Origin: Prevotella sp.
GTDB lineage: Bacteria; Bacteroidota; Bacteroidia; Bacteroidales; Bacteroidaceae
Direction of reading: 5' to 3'
NCBI GenBank assembly: GCA_003483565.1
Contig: DMYZ01000150.1
Span: 8,405-26,457, forward strand
Length of the DNA stretch: 18,053 bases
Each line of letters opens with the position of its first letter. The first letter of the stretch is position 1. The position numbers and the translations under genes were made by a program. Below the pieces are notes generated by a model. It was not told the origin of the DNA. It did not search any database and saw only the letters and a list, made by a program, of their open reading frames with translations. Below, one piece after another: positions 1 through 7,507 of this stretch.

Positions 1-499
1 TATTAACCGTATCTTGCCTTCTGACATTGCTGTCAATAAGATCTATGCCGTCAGTAATGACATGCATGCACGTTTTTCGGCTCGCTGGCGTACTTATCAT
101 TATTATATTCATACCAGCAAGGATCCTTTCCTTTGTCATTATTCTTTAGAAACCCATTATGATCTTGATTTTGAACTGATGAACAAAGGAGGAATGATGA
201 TACAAAGACATCATGATTTCGCAGCATTTTGTAAGGCGGGGGCAGATTGCAGAACTACAATTTGCAATGTGACAGAATGCCGGTGGGTGCAGACTTCTGC
301 AACAAGCTGGTACCTTGCAATAACAGCCAATCGTTTTCTCCGCAATATGGTACGTGCTGTAGTAGGCACTTTGTTCCTTCTAGGCAGGCATAAGATTACA
401 CTTGAGGATTTGGAGCGTATACTTAATGAAGGCAACAGAAGTAGTGCCGGGGAATCTATGCCGGGGCATGCGCTTTTCCTGGAAAAGGTAGAATACTAG
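1..499 (+). CDS. truA: tRNA pseudouridine(38-40) synthase TruA, C-terminal part
   Basis: TruA converts uridine to pseudouridine at positions 38-40 of the tRNA anticodon arm in the cytoplasm. The open frame runs in from the left edge (first full codon at base 2, reading INRILPSDI), so the gene is cut and about 165 residues remain of a family that is usually near 250. The TTG at base 14 is internal, not a start. The visible part matches the family: the RWRTYHYYI stretch, the HHDFAAFCK stretch typical of the second half, and the C-terminal FLRNMVRAVVGTLFLLG segment. The catalytic Asp lies in the missing N-terminal half and cannot be checked. A transporter gene follows 61 bases downstream on the same strand and may be cotranscribed. 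Confidence 0.93.
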   Translation, partial: INRILPSDIAVNKIYAVSNDMHARFSARWRTYHYYIHTSKDPFLCHYSLETHYDLDFELMNKGGMMIQRHHDFAAFCKAGADCRTTICNVTECRWVQTSATSWYLAITANRFLRNMVRAVVGTLFLLGRHKITLEDLERILNEGNRSSAGESMPGHALFLEKVEY

Positions 500-560
500 A
501 AAATTATTCTTTTGCGGAAAAATATTTTCACTTAAAAGATTTAGGATAAAATATTATATT

Positions 561-1490
561 ATGTGGTTAATATTAGCATTTTTCTCAGCAGCGTTGCTGG
601 GGTTTTATGACACTTTCAAGAAGAAAGCTCTTCAGGGTAATTCTGTTATTGCTGTATTGTTTCTCAATACACTGTTTTCCTCTTTAATATTCATTCCTTT
701 TATAGGATTGTCTTATTTTACTCATGTGCTGGATGGTAGTATCTTTCATGTTGCCGCTGGAGGGTGGGCAATGCATAAGTATATTATTCTGAAAAGTTTG
801 ATAGTACTAACAAGCTGGGCTCTTGGTTATTTTGGGATGAAGCGGGTACCTCTTACGATATACGGGCCTATTAATGCAACCCGTCCAGTGATGGTTTTAG
901 TTGGAGCTCTGCTAGTGTTTGGTGAACGTCTCAATATATGGCAGTGGTTGGGTGTTTTCCTGGCAGTTGCTTCTTTTTTTATGCTAAGTCGGAGCAGTAA
1001 GAAGGAAGGCATAGACTTCCGGCATAATAAAGGAATATTCTGCATTGTTCTGGCTGCAATTATAGGTGCTGTGAGTGGTCTTTATGATAAATATTTGATG
1101 GCAGGTCCTGCCAATGGTGGCGTTGGACTGGACAAGATGATGGTGCAAAGTTGGTATAATTTTTATCAGATGATTATGATGGGAGTGGTATTGATCTTCA
1201 CAGTATGGCAGCCTTTCTCCAAGAAGAAAACTGCACTTGCTGAGTTACATTGGGACTGGTCGATCATTTTTATTTCTATCTTCCTTAGTGCAGCCGATTT
1301 TGTTTATTTCTATGCTTTGTCTCTGGACGGAGCCATGATCTCTATTGTGTCTATGATTCGACGAGGCAGTGTTCTTGTCAGTTTTCTCTTTGGCGCATGG
1401 GTATTTCATGAGAAAAATCTTAAATCAAAAGTCGTTGATCTCATTCTTGTTTTGCTGGGAATGGTCTTTCTTTACATAGGAAGTAAATAA
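561..1490 (+). CDS. EamA/DMT-family transporter
   Basis: A 309-residue inner-membrane protein of the drug/metabolite transporter superfamily. The sequence shows about ten hydrophobic helices in two halves, residues about 1-145 and 155-309, each like an EamA domain. The first half has a conserved GPINATRPVMV loop-helix segment and a GERLNIWQWLGVFL segment; the second repeats the theme with DGAMISIVSMIRRGSVLVSF and a final helix ending in GSK. Two short basic loops (SRSSKKEG and SKKKTA) are probably cytoplasmic. The family exports or imports small metabolites such as amino acids; the substrate here cannot be read from sequence. No clear TAnnTTTG promoter is visible in the 61 bases after truA, so it may be read through from there. 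An AT-rich hairpin begins at its stop codon. Confidence 0.85.
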   Translation: MWLILAFFSAALLGFYDTFKKKALQGNSVIAVLFLNTLFSSLIFIPFIGLSYFTHVLDGSIFHVAAGGWAMHKYIILKSLIVLTSWALGYFGMKRVPLTIYGPINATRPVMVLVGALLVFGERLNIWQWLGVFLAVASFFMLSRSSKKEGIDFRHNKGIFCIVLAAIIGAVSGLYDKYLMAGPANGGVGLDKMMVQSWYNFYQMIMMGVVLIFTVWQPFSKKKTALAELHWDWSIIFISIFLSAADFVYFYALSLDGAMISIVSMIRRGSVLVSFLFGAWVFHEKNLKSKVVDLILVLLGMVFLYIGSK

Positions 1491-1553
1491 ATTCTCTAAA
1501 AAGTAACAAATTAAAAAGAAAAATACAGTTATTTTTTGAGAATTACTATTTTT
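1490..1553 (+). terminator. AT-rich imperfect hairpin with T-run after the EamA gene
   Basis: Bases 1490-1507 pair with 1528-1544: seven pairs, a T-T mismatch, five A-T pairs, a bulged G and four more pairs, around a 20-base loop. A run of five T follows at 1549-1553. This looks like an intrinsic terminator for the transporter gene, although the stem is AT-rich and therefore weak. The right arm contains the TTTG (1535-1538) that I assign as the -33 element of the dapA promoter. Confidence 0.45.
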
Positions 1554-1565
1554 GTAGTAACTTTG
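1535..1565 (+). promoter_or_regulatory. dapA promoter (Bacteroidota type)
   Basis: TTTG at 1535-1538, 19 bases, then TAACTTTG at 1558-1565. This matches the -33 TTTG / -7 TAnnTTTG pattern known in Bacteroides. Transcription would begin near 1570, leaving a leader of only about 25 bases, too short for a lysine riboswitch. Confidence 0.7.
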
Positions 1566-1593
1566 CGAATGATTTTGTAACAGAATAACAATT

Positions 1594-2484
1594 ATGGCAC
1601 AGAATGTATTCAAGGGCTTGGGTATTGCCCTTATAACTCCCTTTAATGAAGATGGATCAGTAGATTATCAGTCTTTGGAGCGTTTGGTAGATTATCAAAT
1701 AAAAAATGGTGCAGATTTCCTTTGTATCCTTGCTACAACAGGTGAGGCTCCATGTTTGACGAAGGAAGAGAAAGATAAGATCACTGAAGTCATCAAGAAA
1801 ATTGATCATGGGCGTGTCCCTATCTTGAAGTATTGTGGGGGAAACAATACGGCTGCTGTTATAGATGAACTCAGGACAACGGACTGGAATGGCATTGACG
1901 GTATTCTGAGCATTTGCCCATTTTACAATAAGCCTTCTCAGGAAGGCCTTTACCAGCATTTCAAGGCTATTGCCAGTGCAAGTCCTCTTCCTGTCGTAAT
2001 GTATAATGTCCCCGGCCGTACAAGTGTCAATATGAAAGCGGAGACGACTGTCCGTCTGGCTAAGGATTTCCCTAATATTATTGGTATCAAGGAGGCTTGT
2101 GGGTCTTTGGAGCAGGTTGATGAGATTATCAAGAATAAACCAGATACTTTTGACGTTATCAGTGGTGATGATGCTTTAACATTCCCTATGATTGCTAGTG
2201 GTGCTGTTGGAGTAATTTCTGTTATAGGCAATGCTCTTCCCAAGCAATTCTCCAAGATGATTCGTCTGGAATTTAATGGTGAGTATGAGCCAGCCCGTAA
2301 GATTCATCATATGTTTACTGAGCTTTATAGCCTGCTTTTTGTTGATGGTAACCCTGCAGGATGCAAGGCACTTCTCAATGATATGGGAATGATAAAGAAT
2401 GTGTTGCGCTTACCGTTGGTTCCAACGACAATTAATACAAAGCAGAAAATGGCTGACATATTAAAGCAGCTTAATTTAATTTGA
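1594..2484 (+). CDS. dapA: 4-hydroxy-tetrahydrodipicolinate synthase
   Basis: DapA condenses pyruvate with aspartate semialdehyde, the first committed step to diaminopimelate and lysine, in the cytoplasm. At 296 residues it has the usual family length. Catalytic positions are all present: TTGE with Thr48/Thr49, Tyr111 in the CPFY segment, Tyr137 in MYNVPGRTS, Arg142 (which in characterised enzymes contacts the aldehyde substrate), and the Schiff-base Lys166 in GIKEACG. The intact Tyr/Arg set argues for DHDPS rather than N-acetylneuraminate lyase or another aldolase of the same fold. The ATG lies about 25 bases after the expected transcription start. An AraC-family regulator follows after nine bases, so the two are probably cotranscribed. 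Confidence 0.95.
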   Translation: MAQNVFKGLGIALITPFNEDGSVDYQSLERLVDYQIKNGADFLCILATTGEAPCLTKEEKDKITEVIKKIDHGRVPILKYCGGNNTAAVIDELRTTDWNGIDGILSICPFYNKPSQEGLYQHFKAIASASPLPVVMYNVPGRTSVNMKAETTVRLAKDFPNIIGIKEACGSLEQVDEIIKNKPDTFDVISGDDALTFPMIASGAVGVISVIGNALPKQFSKMIRLEFNGEYEPARKIHHMFTELYSLLFVDGNPAGCKALLNDMGMIKNVLRLPLVPTTINTKQKMADILKQLNLI

Positions 2485-2493
2485 TAAAAGATA

Positions 2494-3384
2494 ATGGCTG
2501 ACAACCAATATCGTGTAATACATGAAATAACTCCACTTGTTGGTAATGATGTACTTTACATCGCTGATCGTCATAAGATGGAGTTTACTTATCCTATTCA
2601 TAATCATGAAGTCTATGAATTAAACTTTGTGGAGCATGCCCCAGGAGTTCGGCGTATTGTAGGTGATTCTCAAGAAGTGATAGGAGACTATGATCTTGTA
2701 CTTATCACTTCACCTGATTTGGAACATGTATGGGAACAATATCAGTGTACGAGTGAAGACATTCGTGAAATTACGGTACAATTTGATTTTAATTTAGGCA
2801 AGGATACTTTATTTAGCAGAAATCCTTTTGTTTGTATCCGCGAGATGCTCCAGAAAGCAAGGCGTGGTCTTTGTTTTCCTTTGGCAGCAATCATGAAAGT
2901 ATATTCTCTCTTGGATACTCTGAGTTCTGTTAAAGATGGATTTTATTCCGTGAGTCAATTCCTTTCCATTCTTTATGAACTGTCTAAATTTGATGATGCG
3001 CGCCTTCTGGCTTCTAGTAGTGATGCCAAGGCTGAAGTCGAAGATGACAGCCGCCGTATCCTTATCGTCAAAGATTATATTGCCAGACATTTTAAAGATG
3101 ATCTGCGTTTGTCAGAACTTTCACGGATGGCTGACATGACACCGAGTGCATTCTCTCGTTTCTTCAAGGCAAAAACAGGGAAAAAACTGAGTGAGTTTAT
3201 TATTGATTATCGATTGAATTATTCAGCACGCCTTCTCTTAGATACGAATAAGAGCATCAATGAGATATGCAGCGAATGTGGTTTTAATAATCTTAGTAAT
3301 TTTAATCGTATCTTCAAGAAAAAGAAGAATTGCAGCCCGAGTGAATTTAGAGAAAACTATCACAAGACTCGTGTCATAGTCTAG
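2494..3384 (+). CDS. AraC-family transcriptional regulator
   Basis: A 296-residue DNA-binding protein. The C-terminal part, residues about 185-293, is a standard AraC double helix-turn-helix: LRLSELSRMADMTPSAFSRFF forms the first HTH and INEICSECGFNNLSNFNRIFK the second, followed by the usual SPSEFR ending. The N-terminal region, about residues 15-90, has the look of a small cupin sensor (HNHEVYELNFV, then a buried strand with LVLITSPDLEHVW), which in this family binds a sugar or similar small ligand. It starts nine bases after the dapA stop and has no promoter of its own that I can see. A link to dapA regulation is possible but is not shown by the sequence; family members more often control sugar genes. 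A hairpin overlaps the stop codon. Confidence 0.9.
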   Translation: MADNQYRVIHEITPLVGNDVLYIADRHKMEFTYPIHNHEVYELNFVEHAPGVRRIVGDSQEVIGDYDLVLITSPDLEHVWEQYQCTSEDIREITVQFDFNLGKDTLFSRNPFVCIREMLQKARRGLCFPLAAIMKVYSLLDTLSSVKDGFYSVSQFLSILYELSKFDDARLLASSSDAKAEVEDDSRRILIVKDYIARHFKDDLRLSELSRMADMTPSAFSRFFKAKTGKKLSEFIIDYRLNYSARLLLDTNKSINEICSECGFNNLSNFNRIFKKKKNCSPSEFRENYHKTRVIV

Positions 3385-3412
3385 TCAGAATAGCGGTGAC
3401 GGTTATTCTGAC
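3384..3412. terminator. Hairpin between convergent araC-type gene and metY
   Basis: GTCAGAATA (3384-3392) pairs with TATTCTGAC (3404-3412), nine perfect pairs around an 11-base loop. It starts on the last base of the AraC-family stop codon and lies 12 bases from the metY stop. Its position between convergent genes fits a shared terminator, but no T-run follows on either strand, so the call is tentative. Confidence 0.45.
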
Positions 3413-3424
3413 ATAGAATTCAAC

Positions 3425-4708
3425 TTATAATTTATTTAATGCTTGTTTGATATCATCCAGGATATCATCTACATCTTCAATTCCTATCGAAAGACGGATG
3501 AGGTCAGGGGCTATGCCTGCTTGACGCAACTGTTCATCTGATAACTGACGATGTGTATGGCTGGCTGGATGAAGTACGCAAGTACGGGCATCGGCGACGT
3601 GAGTTACAATATTAATCATGTCAAGGGAGTCCATAAATTTTATAGCAGTATTGCGGTCTCCTTTCAATCCGAAGGCGATGACACCACAAGAACCATGAGG
3701 AAGATATTTCTGGGCACGGTCATAATTAGCGTCATCTTTCAATCCGCTGTAGTGAACCCATGCCACATGAGGATCCTTATTAAGAAATTCTGCTACCTTT
3801 TGGGCATTTTTGCAATGTTGTGCCATACGTAAATGTAGAGTTTGCAGGCCAAGGTTCAGAATAAAAGAATTCATCGGTGCTGGTACAGAACCTAAATCTC
3901 TCATTAATTGTGCTACTAGCTTGGTTGTGTAACCCATTTTGCCGAAAGCTTTAACATAAGTAAGTCCATGATAGCTTTCATCCGGAGAACAAAGGCCTGG
4001 AAATTTTTCAGCATGCAACATCCAGTCGAAATTACCACTGTCAACAATGCAACCACCCACTTGTGAAGCCGTACCGTCCATATATTTTGTTGTGGAATGT
4101 GTTACAATATCTGCGCCCCATTCGAAAGGGCGGCAATTTACAGGAGTAGCAAAAGTATTGTCTACGATAAGCGGAACACCATTCTTATGGGCAATACGGG
4201 CAAATTTTTCAATATCAAGGACAGCACAGCCTGGGTTGGATATTGTCTCTCCGAAGAATACTTTGGTGTTAGGACGAAATGCTTTTTGTATTTCTTCTTC
4301 GCTGGATTCCGGATTGATATAAGTACAGTCAATTCCCATTTTTTTTAGTGTGACACCGAAGAGATTGAAGGTGCCTCCGTAGATTTCATTGGAGGTTACA
4401 ATATGGTCGCCAGACTGACAGACATTGAATACTGCATAGAAGTTGGCTGCTTGTCCACTTGATGTCAATACGCCACCAATGCCACCTTCTAGTTGGGTTA
4501 TCTTTTTTGCTACTACATCATTCGTCGGATTTTGCAGGCGGGTGTAGAAATATCCTTCTTTTTTCAGATCAAAGAGCATGGCCATTTCTTCAGAATTGTC
4601 ATACTTGAAAGTTGTACTTTGAATAATCGGTGGTTCAATAGGTTCCCCGTTTTTAGGAGTGTAGCCTCCCTGTACGCATAGAGAAGCAATTCTTAACTTT
4701 TTGTTCAT
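3425..4708 (-). CDS. metY: O-acetylhomoserine sulfhydrylase (MetY type), PLP enzyme
   Basis: A 427-residue cytoplasmic enzyme of the Cys/Met-metabolism PLP family. O-acetyl-L-homoserine aminocarboxypropyltransferases make homocysteine directly from O-acetylhomoserine and sulfide on the way to methionine. Visible signature residues are SSGQAA (83-88, cofactor phosphate loop), DNTFATP with Asp183 (pyridine nitrogen), and HSTTKYMDG with Lys208 as the PLP Schiff-base lysine. The length and the VGGCIVDSGNFDW insertion after the lysine favour the sulfhydrylase (about 425-430 residues) over cystathionine gamma-synthase or beta-lyase (about 380-400). It has its own promoter and a leader of about 40 bases with no recognisable riboswitch. 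Substrate preference (acetyl versus succinyl homoserine) is inferred from family. Confidence 0.92.
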   Translation of the reverse strand: MNKKLRIASLCVQGGYTPKNGEPIEPPIIQSTTFKYDNSEEMAMLFDLKKEGYFYTRLQNPTNDVVAKKITQLEGGIGGVLTSSGQAANFYAVFNVCQSGDHIVTSNEIYGGTFNLFGVTLKKMGIDCTYINPESSEEEIQKAFRPNTKVFFGETISNPGCAVLDIEKFARIAHKNGVPLIVDNTFATPVNCRPFEWGADIVTHSTTKYMDGTASQVGGCIVDSGNFDWMLHAEKFPGLCSPDESYHGLTYVKAFGKMGYTTKLVAQLMRDLGSVPAPMNSFILNLGLQTLHLRMAQHCKNAQKVAEFLNKDPHVAWVHYSGLKDDANYDRAQKYLPHGSCGVIAFGLKGDRNTAIKFMDSLDMINIVTHVADARTCVLHPASHTHRQLSDEQLRQAGIAPDLIRLSIGIEDVDDILDDIKQALNKL

Positions 4709-4754
4709 TTGCTTTTGGTAACTTAATTTGTATTGATTGTAAGATTTACGGTCG

Positions 4755-4762
4755 CAAAAGTA
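4755..4762 (-). promoter_or_regulatory. metY -7 box
   Basis: On the minus strand TACTTTTG (4762 to 4755) matches TAnnTTTG and is followed by CG. Transcription would begin near 4750, about 40 bases before the metY start. I see no good TTG at the -33 distance. Confidence 0.5.
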
Positions 4763-4834
4763 ACAATAAAAAAGTAAAAGGAAGAATATTGCAAAGGGAA
4801 TCTGTCTCGATCTCTTATAATTTCTTTATATCTG

Positions 4835-5899
4835 TCAAATGGATATTTCTCCGGCAAGTGATCTTGCCATATATGTCCTTACCAAATGGTAATCGTTAAA
4901 ACTAGCTTCCAGAAACATCAGTTTTGTTACAGCAGCTTCTACAGTACAGTCATATCCTCCCAATACACCTGTCTCCTGTAATTGATATCCGGTCTTATAG
5001 CGGTTCATCTCTACACTTCCTTGTTCACACTGGCTGATATTGACAATTACAATACCCCTTAAGGCTGCCTCGTTAAGTATACGTGTAAGCCATTGATTTT
5101 GTGGAGCATTACCGCTGCCAAAGCTACGCATTACAATAGCACGTAAGTCTTTTGATTCCAGCAGATGTAGAAAGATATCCTCTTGCAGGCCAGGAAAAAG
5201 AGAAAAAATAATGACGTGAGGGTCCATGGCAACATGGGGTATCATGTTTTTAGTGAAATCTGGTTTGAGTATTTCTTTCTCATGATAGTTGATATTTACG
5301 CCAGCTTCCCCCAAATGAGGATAGTTATAACTTTCGAAAGCATTGAAACCTTCCGCATTGTGTTTTGTCGAACGGTTGCCTCTAAGTAGCTTTCCATTGA
5401 AGTAAATGCAGACTTCAGGGACAATAGGTGTACCATTTTCATGGTGAGCAGAAGCAATCTCTATGCTAGTCAGCACATTTTCCCTTCCGTCAGTACGAAG
5501 CTCACCCATGGAAAGCTGGCTTCCTGTCAGGATCACAGGCTTGGTAAGATTTTCAAGCATGAAAGAAAGTGCTGATGCGGTATAGGCCATAGTATCTGTA
5601 CCGTGAAGAATGACAAAACCATCATAGTCGTTATATCGTGTTGAGATAATTCTTACTAATTGTGCCCATATCCGATGATCCATATCTGAAGAGTCGATAG
5701 GAGAAGTAAATTGGTATACATCAATACCAGTTTTTACAAGTGCCATTTCAGGCATCGCATTTTCCAGATGTTTAAAGTCAAGAGGTTCCAAAGTTCCTGT
5801 ATAAGGATTCTTTCCCATACCTATTGTTCCACCTGTATAGATAAGTAAAATCTTGTCAGCTCTTTTAATTTTCATAACTTTCGTAGTATATGATAACAT
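4835..5899 (-). CDS. ansA: Type I (cytoplasmic) L-asparaginase
   Basis: Hydrolyses L-asparagine to aspartate and ammonia. No signal peptide is visible, and the length and motifs fit the cytoplasmic AnsA type (about 340 residues). The first catalytic Thr sits in YTGGTIGMG near the N-terminus; the second Thr-Asp pair is in HGTDTMAYTASALSFM; TGSQLSMGELRTDGREN is a conserved family segment, and the C-terminal domain has QCEQGSVEMNRY. The frame is open up to an ATG at 5950, but that ATG is two bases after the -7 box TATATTTG and would lie at or before the transcription start. I therefore place the start at the ATG at 5899, seven bases after AGGAAGGG; the ATG at 5875 (MKIKRADK) is a close alternative and is where the conserved sequence begins. 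It is divergent from uxaC. Confidence 0.9.
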   Translation of the reverse strand: MLSYTTKVMKIKRADKILLIYTGGTIGMGKNPYTGTLEPLDFKHLENAMPEMALVKTGIDVYQFTSPIDSSDMDHRIWAQLVRIISTRYNDYDGFVILHGTDTMAYTASALSFMLENLTKPVILTGSQLSMGELRTDGRENVLTSIEIASAHHENGTPIVPEVCIYFNGKLLRGNRSTKHNAEGFNAFESYNYPHLGEAGVNINYHEKEILKPDFTKNMIPHVAMDPHVIIFSLFPGLQEDIFLHLLESKDLRAIVMRSFGSGNAPQNQWLTRILNEAALRGIVIVNISQCEQGSVEMNRYKTGYQLQETGVLGGYDCTVEAAVTKLMFLEASFNDYHLVRTYMARSLAGEISI

Positions 5900-5952
5900 T
5901 GGACGACCCTTCCTGGAAAGCTTTACGTTATCGTTTTCGTAAAAAATCATTG

Positions 5953-5979
5953 CAAATATAGTTAAAATCTATTACCCAA
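5953..5979 (-). promoter_or_regulatory. Asparaginase promoter
   Basis: On the minus strand TTG (5979-5977) lies 16 bases before TATATTTG (5960-5953), matching the -33/-7 elements with slightly short spacing. Expected start of transcription is about 5947. It lies back to back with the uxaC box, the two making a 9-base inverted repeat (GCAAATATA / TATATTTGC). Confidence 0.6.
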
Positions 5980-5992
5980 CCAAAAAAAATTG

Positions 5993-6000
5993 TATATTTG
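5993..6000 (+). promoter_or_regulatory. uxaC -7 box
   Basis: TATATTTG followed by CG, a perfect TAnnTTTG match, about 50 bases before the uxaC ATG. No TTG is present at the usual -33 distance, where an A-rich stretch and ATTACCC are found instead. Confidence 0.55.
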
Positions 6001-6050
6001 CGATAAATAACTTAAAAGCTAATATAAATCGTTTTAAAAGCAAAGATAAA

Positions 6051-7451
6051 ATGAAGAAGTTTATGGATGAAAACTTCCTGCTCGAAACGGAAACAGCGCA
6101 GGACCTTTTCCACAATCATGCGGCTAAGATGCCTATCATTGATTATCATTGTCATTTGATACCTCAGATGGTTGCAGAAGACTATCATTTCAAAAGTATC
6201 ACTGAACTTTGGTTGGGTGGTGATCATTATAAATGGCGCGCAATGCGTTCTAATGGTATTCCCGAGAAGTATTGCACAGGAGATGCTTCAGACTGGGAAA
6301 AGTTTGAAAAATGGGCGGAGACCGTACCTTATACGTTCCGTAATCCTTTGTATCATTGGACTCATTTGGAGTTGAAGACAGCTTTTGGTGTTAATAAGTT
6401 GTTAAGTCCCGATACAGCCCGTGAAATTTATGATGAGTGTAATGAAAAGCTGAAGCTTCCAGAGTTCAGTGCCCGTGGTCTCATGCGCCATTACCATGTA
6501 GAGTGTGTCTGTACAACAGATGATCCTGTTGATGATTTACATTGGCATAAAATAACTCGTGAGAGTGGTTTTGAAATTAAAATGATTCCAGCCTGGCGTC
6601 CTGATGCTGCGATGAATATTGAGAAACCAGCTTTTGCCGGTTATATGAAGAAACTTTCTGCTGTAAGTGGTGTCGATGTTGACAGTTTCAAGCACATGAT
6701 TAGTGCTCTGCAGAAGCGTCACGATTTCTTTGCAGAGAATGGTTGCCGCCTGAGCGATCATGGAGTAGAGGAGTTTTATGATGATCCATATACAGATTCT
6801 CAGATTGAAACAATCTTTGCCAAGGCTCTTCGCGGTCAGCAATTGTCTGTTTCTGAAATCCGCCAGTATAAGCATGCGTTCCTGAAATCATGTGGCGAGA
6901 TGGACTTTGAAGCTGACTGGACTCAGCAATATCATTATGGTGCTATCCGTGACAACAATACAGAAATGTATAACAAGTTAGGTCCTGATACGGGGTTTGA
7001 TTCTATTGGTGAGTTTAATACGGCTCGTGCCATGAGTCATTTCCTTAATGAATTGAATACAGAGCATAAGCTTACGCGAACCATATTATATTGCCTGAAT
7101 CCATGTGCTAATGAAGTTATTGCTACTATGCTGGGTAATTTCCAGGATGGCATTACTCCAGGCAAGATTCAGTTTGGTTCTGGTTGGTGGTTTAATGACC
7201 AGCTTGACGGTATGACTAAACAGATCAATGCTTTGTCAACATTGGGATTGTTGAGTCGATTCGTAGGTATGCTGACGGACTCTCGTTCTTTCTTGAGCTA
7301 TCCTCGGCATGAATATTTCCGTCGTTTGCTTTGTAATATTTTAGGCAATGATGTTGAGAAAGGTTTACTTCCTGACAATCATGAAATCCTTTCCCGTATG
7401 GTTGAGGATATTTCTTATAACAACGCACGTAAATACTTCAAGTTTTATTAA
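6051..7451 (+). CDS. uxaC: Glucuronate/galacturonate isomerase (uronate isomerase)
   Basis: Interconverts D-glucuronate with D-fructuronate and D-galacturonate with D-tagaturonate, the entry step to the isomerase pathway of uronate breakdown. At 466 residues it has the full family length. It belongs to the amidohydrolase-like superfamily; metal-binding His33 and His35 appear in PIIDYHCHL, followed by the family segment ITELWLGGDHYKWRAMRSNG. TTDDPVDDL, the GSGWWFNDQLDGM stretch and the closing DSRSFLSYPRHEYFRRLLCN are all typical of UxaC. It stands alone: no uxaB, uxuA, uxuB, kdgK or uronate transporter is in view. It has its own promoter and ends in a strong terminator, so it is a single-gene unit. 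The gene in front, an asparaginase, is divergent and functionally unrelated. Confidence 0.95.
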   Translation: MKKFMDENFLLETETAQDLFHNHAAKMPIIDYHCHLIPQMVAEDYHFKSITELWLGGDHYKWRAMRSNGIPEKYCTGDASDWEKFEKWAETVPYTFRNPLYHWTHLELKTAFGVNKLLSPDTAREIYDECNEKLKLPEFSARGLMRHYHVECVCTTDDPVDDLHWHKITRESGFEIKMIPAWRPDAAMNIEKPAFAGYMKKLSAVSGVDVDSFKHMISALQKRHDFFAENGCRLSDHGVEEFYDDPYTDSQIETIFAKALRGQQLSVSEIRQYKHAFLKSCGEMDFEADWTQQYHYGAIRDNNTEMYNKLGPDTGFDSIGEFNTARAMSHFLNELNTEHKLTRTILYCLNPCANEVIATMLGNFQDGITPGKIQFGSGWWFNDQLDGMTKQINALSTLGLLSRFVGMLTDSRSFLSYPRHEYFRRLLCNILGNDVEKGLLPDNHEILSRMVEDISYNNARKYFKFY

Positions 7452-7477
7452 TGAAATAAAACTTTTGAAATAAGGGT

Positions 7478-7507
7478 AAATGGGTAGATTTTTTCTACCC
7501 ATTTTTT
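7478..7507 (+). terminator. Intrinsic terminator after uxaC
   Basis: An 11-base perfect stem, AAATGGGTAGA (7478-7488) with TCTACCCATTT (7494-7504), around a five-T loop, with the T-run continuing to 7507. It lies 27 bases after the uxaC stop and is textbook in form. Confidence 0.85.

Noticed and set aside
1566..1593. Possible lysine riboswitch before dapA
   Set aside because: The leader is only about 25 bases, far too short.
2494..3384. AraC gene and dapA both being 296 residues, suggesting duplication
   Set aside because: The two proteins have unrelated folds and sequence; equal length is coincidence.
4709..4750. Possible SAM or homocysteine-linked riboswitch before metY
   Set aside because: About 40 bases of AU-rich leader with no conserved helices.
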